64,000 nt of DNA, taken from NCBI RefSeq assembly GCF_002024805.1, contig NZ_CP014337.1, positions 2,418,001-2,482,000 of the forward strand, given 5' to 3'. Positions 60,286-64,000 of this stretch are shown piece by piece (the stretch's first letter is position 1; each line of letters starts with the position of its first letter). The notes under the pieces are model-generated. The model did not search any database. It was given only the letters and a program-made list of their open reading frames with translations, and was not told where the DNA came from. The position numbers and the translations under genes were made by a program. This stretch comes from Elizabethkingia bruuniana (lineage in GTDB: Bacteria > Bacteroidota > Bacteroidia > Flavobacteriales > Weeksellaceae).

Positions 60286-61629
60286 TTAGTCTTCATCATC
60301 CTGATTAAATCCTATTTTCCGTATAGGCTCTTCTTTAATACGATAATGATCCAATTCTTCACTTAGTTTCTGTATACGTAACGGGAATTCCGTAGAAAGA
60401 TTCTGATTAAACTCCGAGATAAAAACAGCGCACTGATTCAGATACTCAGGAGTAAGTTTTGCTAAAGACTCGCTTAAAGCGGCATTAATAATCTTTTCAG
60501 AAATCATAACATTCTGTCCCTGCAGGCGCATATATTCAGAATGCAGCCTTTTCTTTATTCCCTGAGTAAAATCAATCATCATGGTATTAGAGAATAGCTT
60601 CATTTTCTCCGCAGTTTCTTCCCAGAAAGGCTTTTTATCAGCTTTATTATCTCTCAGAATTTTCAGAAGCGGAGAACTTTCTACCAAATCTTTCATCATA
60701 TGATACAGAATTAACTGTGCTCTCTCATCTTCATTGGGTGGAAAAACAGGAATGAGCAGATCAAATCTACCCGGCGCCAGTATTTCTTCATCGAATCCGA
60801 CAAGAGCATCTGTAGAACCTACAAATAAAGCTTCATCTTTCAGATTATTCTGTATAGCGTGCAAAATGGCACTCTTAACTTCCAATGCCTCTGGTGTTAA
60901 TACAACATCAGCTGTTTTTTCCAATGCTACATCTTCAAAATGCTCCATAAACAGTAATGTCTTGGGCTTTTTCATTTTACCAAAGAGAAAATCTTTAAAC
61001 TTTCTCATTTTACCGTCATTATAACGCACCGAAAGATAGTCGTTTCTTACTTCTACAAAGTCATAGCCTATCATTTCTGCTATTTTCTTAGCCCAGAAAA
61101 TTTTACCGCTACCGGGAGGGCCATACAGTATAATACCTGCAGGTTTTGCAATTCCCCAATTTTCCAGCTGATTTGGATTAATAAAAGGTTCTATAATATC
61201 CGTAACATAAAAAAACAGATCTCTGTATCCTATAAAGTTATGCTGTGTAAGCGGTGTTTGTTTTCCAAAATAATTATAGATAAAGTTATAATCTCCGCCC
61301 AGCTTGTTGTCTATACCATAACTGGAAACACTCGTTTTATAACCGTTGGCCTCAAACAAGTTTGGACATTCTTTTTTTAAGACTTCATCTACCTGTTCTA
61401 CAGGCTTCTTGATACGTTGTGCAATCTCCTCAGATGTTTTCTCAGCGCGAATATCTTCAGCATATTTCTTTAGAAAATCTGCATTCTCTTCTGCAAACTG
61501 TACAAAGTTATCTTTAAGATTCAGCTGTCCATCCATTACATCCTCTACTCCCAGATCAAAATCCTGTATAAACTGTTTTATACTCTCCTTAGAAATTGTA
61601 AGATCATTTGTAAGTTCTGCTAGTTTCAT
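60286..61629 (-). CDS. AAA-family protein with altered Walker motifs
   Basis: 447 residues. An N-terminal helical region (1-105) precedes one AAA module (about 130-330) and a helical C-terminus. The Walker A loop is GPPGSGKIFWAK, with I177 where Thr/Ser coordinates magnesium. The Walker B strand is LLFMEHFEDV, with Met228 in place of the Asp before E229. The Asn/Thr sensor region VGSTDALVGFDEEILAPGRFD and PNEDERAQLI are otherwise AAA-like. ATP binding via K176 may survive, but hydrolysis looks compromised. It could be a scaffold or regulatory subunit. No partner is adjacent; the ABC operon is divergent from it. Confidence 0.85.
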   Translation of the reverse strand: MKLAELTNDLTISKESIKQFIQDFDLGVEDVMDGQLNLKDNFVQFAEENADFLKKYAEDIRAEKTSEEIAQRIKKPVEQVDEVLKKECPNLFEANGYKTSVSSYGIDNKLGGDYNFIYNYFGKQTPLTQHNFIGYRDLFFYVTDIIEPFINPNQLENWGIAKPAGIILYGPPGSGKIFWAKKIAEMIGYDFVEVRNDYLSVRYNDGKMRKFKDFLFGKMKKPKTLLFMEHFEDVALEKTADVVLTPEALEVKSAILHAIQNNLKDEALFVGSTDALVGFDEEILAPGRFDLLIPVFPPNEDERAQLILYHMMKDLVESSPLLKILRDNKADKKPFWEETAEKMKLFSNTMMIDFTQGIKKRLHSEYMRLQGQNVMISEKIINAALSESLAKLTPEYLNQCAVFISEFNQNLSTEFPLRIQKLSEELDHYRIKEEPIRKIGFNQDDED

Positions 61630-61727
61630 CCGTTTTGAAATTTTAATTCAAGATACAACTATTTCATTAGAATTCTCCCCGATTGTAACATTTATGTTTT
61701 TTTAACTACTATTAAATAAAACTAAAA

Positions 61728-62618
61728 ATGGAAAAAGTTTTATCCGTCAGGAATCTTACAAAGAAATTTAAAAGAACGGTTGTAAACAATATTTCGTTCG
61801 ATGTTGAACAAGGAAATGTCTATGGACTTCTTGGCCCCAATGGAAGTGGAAAATCAACAACATTCGGAATGCTTCTCACAACTATTAATCCAACTTCCGG
61901 CGAATGGTACTGGTTTGGCAAAAAAGGAACAACCACAGAAACTTTAAAAAAGATAGGAGCCATTATTGAGCAACCTAATTTCTATCCTTACCTGAGTGCT
62001 GCTAAAAACCTGAAAATTGTTGCTGAAATTAAAGGAACTCCTTATTCGGAAATAGATAAAGTACTTTCTACAGTTGGTCTTCTCGAAAGAAAAGATGATC
62101 CTTTCAGAACTTTTTCTCTGGGAATGAAACAGCGTCTGGCAATAGCCTCTGCATTATTGAACAATCCACAAGTTTTAATTCTGGATGAACCAACAAACGG
62201 ACTGGATCCTGAAGGGATAATTCAGATCCGGAACATCATTTCTGATATAGCCAAACAAGGTATCACCATTATTATCGCAAGCCACCTTCTGGATGAGATC
62301 GAAAAAATATGCAGTCATGTTATTGTACTAAAAGAAGGAAATGCAATATACAGTGGCAGTGTTGATGGTATGACCAACTCCAAAGGTTACTTTGAACTGA
62401 GAGCAGACAATAATGATTTACTTCTTAAAATACTTGAAGAACTTAACCTGTTTTCGGATTTAAAACAGAACGGAGAGATTATCATTGCCAATATCCATGA
62501 AGATTTATCGGCTTCAGAGCTTAACAGAAAAATCTCTGAAAAAGGTATCTACCTTTCTCACCTAGCCAAAAAGAAACAATCTCTTGAAGCTCAATTCCTT
62601 GAACTTGTAAAAAAATAA
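61728..62618 (+). CDS. ABC transporter ATP-binding protein (ABC-2/BcrA type)
   Basis: 296 residues. Walker A GPNGSGKST (36-44), a Q-loop in GAIIEQPNFYPYLSAAKNL, signature FSLGMKQRL, Walker B LILDEPTNGLDP and switch His in IIASHLLDEIEKI are complete. The C-terminal 80 residues extend beyond the core, as in BcrA-like drug/lipid exporters. It pairs with the permease gene starting 6 bases later. Confidence 0.95.
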   Translation: MEKVLSVRNLTKKFKRTVVNNISFDVEQGNVYGLLGPNGSGKSTTFGMLLTTINPTSGEWYWFGKKGTTTETLKKIGAIIEQPNFYPYLSAAKNLKIVAEIKGTPYSEIDKVLSTVGLLERKDDPFRTFSLGMKQRLAIASALLNNPQVLILDEPTNGLDPEGIIQIRNIISDIAKQGITIIIASHLLDEIEKICSHVIVLKEGNAIYSGSVDGMTNSKGYFELRADNNDLLLKILEELNLFSDLKQNGEIIIANIHEDLSASELNRKISEKGIYLSHLAKKKQSLEAQFLELVKK

Positions 62619-62623
62619 CCACG

Positions 62624-63472
62624 ATGAAAAGATTAATCGCAATAGAATACTATAAAAACCTTACTTACAGGCCATTCAAAGTATTTACAACCTTATATTT
62701 CATTATATTAATAGCCCTGCTGTTTATCGGACTTATCGATATAAAATTTTCAGAAGGCTTTCAGATCAATTTAAAAGATCAGGGAATTTATAATTTTCCG
62801 GAAATTTGGAATTTCACAACCTGGATTGTTGCCCTTCTGAAAATATTCCTTGGGCTTATTATTGTTTTTTCTATTTGTCAGGAATTCACAAACCGAATGT
62901 TTAAACAAAACACCATTGACGGGCTCAGCAGAGAGGAATTTATAGGCTCCAAACTGCTTACAATTTTTATATTCACTTTTATCTCCACTCTTATTGTTTT
63001 TGGTATTACTCTGGCAATAGGTCTTTCCTATTCAGAATCGACACAATCTGAATTAATTTTCAAAGAAATATTTTTCATAGGTCACTATTTCCTGAAATTG
63101 TTTACGTTCTTTAGTTTCCTCATGTTCCTGTCTATTCTTTTAAGAAAATCCATCTTTGTATTGCTTGCATCTTTTATGTGGTGGATTGCTGAAGCTATTT
63201 TTGGTGGTATTGAGAGCTATTCCAAATTCAGAGGATTGAATAATGAGCAGGCAGCAACTGTAATGCATGATTCATTTTTCATTTCAAAAATCCTTCCGTT
63301 GGAAAGTATGTCTCAACTGATTCCTAATCCGGTAATGAGACTAAAAGCCATGAAAATATTTGGTGTTCCGTATAAATTTGAATATCCTACCGAAAGTGTT
63401 ATTGCATGTATTTTCTGGTGTATATTATTCGTTTATGGTTCTTACTATATCCTGAAGAAAAGAGACTGGTAA
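62624..63472 (+). CDS. ABC-2-type permease
   Basis: 282 residues with six membrane helices in the ABC-2 pattern: helix 1 at about 16-36 (FKVFTTLYFIILIALLFIGL), an amphipathic Gln/Asn-rich loop, helices at 65-85, 107-132, 150-165, 170-190 and 260-275. Together with the preceding ATPase it forms a two-gene exporter. Its substrate (drug, lipid or peptide) is not evident. Followed by a strong terminator. Confidence 0.88.
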   Translation: MKRLIAIEYYKNLTYRPFKVFTTLYFIILIALLFIGLIDIKFSEGFQINLKDQGIYNFPEIWNFTTWIVALLKIFLGLIIVFSICQEFTNRMFKQNTIDGLSREEFIGSKLLTIFIFTFISTLIVFGITLAIGLSYSESTQSELIFKEIFFIGHYFLKLFTFFSFLMFLSILLRKSIFVLLASFMWWIAEAIFGGIESYSKFRGLNNEQAATVMHDSFFISKILPLESMSQLIPNPVMRLKAMKIFGVPYKFEYPTESVIACIFWCILFVYGSYYILKKRDW

Positions 63473-63518
63473 ATCCATTCTGACTGATATTATATCAGCA
63501 TAAATTCAGATCATATTC

Positions 63519-63562
63519 AAAAGGAACTTTCCCCGAAAATAAAGGAGAAAGTTCCTTTTTTT
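63519..63562 (+). terminator. Terminator of the ABC operon
   Basis: Arms AAAAGGAACTTTC and GAAAGTTCCTTTT with a 15-base loop, followed by a T-run. Confidence 0.85.
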
Positions 63563-63655
63563 ATTTGCCTGAAACAGTATATCATTCTGTTTATTTAACA
63601 CTTTATTGATATTAGTTTTTTATATCATCATATACAGTACATCACTTTCTTTTAA

Positions 63656-64000
<345 letters not shown>

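Overview
The window is AT-rich DNA from a Flavobacteriia-type Bacteroidetes, most likely an Elizabethkingia species. The best single clue is the glycosylasparaginase at about 6.0-7.0 kb. As far as I can recall it matches the crystallised Flavobacterium (now Elizabethkingia) meningosepticum enzyme, down to the nucleophile at mature position Thr152. Promoters fit the Bacteroidetes -7 box TAnnTTTG. Type III glutamine synthetase, a BT_3928-type DoxX protein, DUF1599 and malate:quinone oxidoreductase also fit. I see no rRNA, tRNA, CRISPR array, prophage or insertion sequence. This reads as chromosomal backbone with a strong glycan-catabolic flavour.

Layout. 0-7 kb: a GH2 beta-mannosidase cut by the left edge, a serine beta-lactamase-fold hydrolase, and a four-gene operon of glycosylasparaginase, lipoprotein, CutC and SGNH hydrolase. 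7-11 kb: a Crp/Fnr regulator, then a DUF3302-HlyD-TolC-type export operon with no pump gene. 11-16.5 kb: GH20 hexosaminidase, an acyltransferase and a GH123-like glycosidase. 16.4-19.2 kb: a sugar-permease-like MFS protein, a 5'(3')-nucleotidase and a DeoR regulator. Two operator-like palindromes of identical architecture (12-bp arms, 7-bp spacer) tie these three genes together. 19.4-26.3 kb: UmuC, a small secreted protein, glutamine synthetase III, a short alpha-glucan phosphorylase with Thr where the PLP lysine is expected, and an orphan possible nuclease. 26.4-29.7 kb: the Leloir operon galT-galK-galM. 30-32.5 kb: MtaB and two paralogous GNAT proteins. 32.6-35.8 kb: kduD-kduI-hexuronate transporter. 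35.9-39 kb: gpsA-mqo-DUF1684. 39-48.5 kb: an M23 peptidase, an SH3 protein, and a long minus-strand run from DUF1599 through a DoxX protein, two peptidases and tpiA to prmA. 48.5-54 kb: folP, an Lrp regulator divergent from an EamA exporter, a VIT transporter and small proteins. 54-59.4 kb: clpP, dnaG, then prfB-cupin-DedA. 59.5-64 kb: a second Crp/Fnr regulator, a degenerate AAA protein, an ABC transporter and the start of alaS.

How the genes work together. Beta-mannosidase, GH20 hexosaminidase, glycosylasparaginase and the GH123-like enzyme could dismantle N-glycan cores and other GlcNAc/GalNAc glycans. The Leloir genes would take the released galactose. The kdu genes would take unsaturated uronates made by polysaccharide lyases encoded elsewhere.

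The observations I rate highest are the twin DeoR operators, the PLP-lysine substitution in the phosphorylase, the AAA protein with both Walker motifs altered, the DnaG primase without zinc-ligand cysteines, the pump-less export operon, and two genes (deoR, prfB) whose -7 box lies so close to the start codon that leaderless mRNA is likely. I found no convincing wholly new multi-gene system. All family assignments come from reading motifs, not from a database search.
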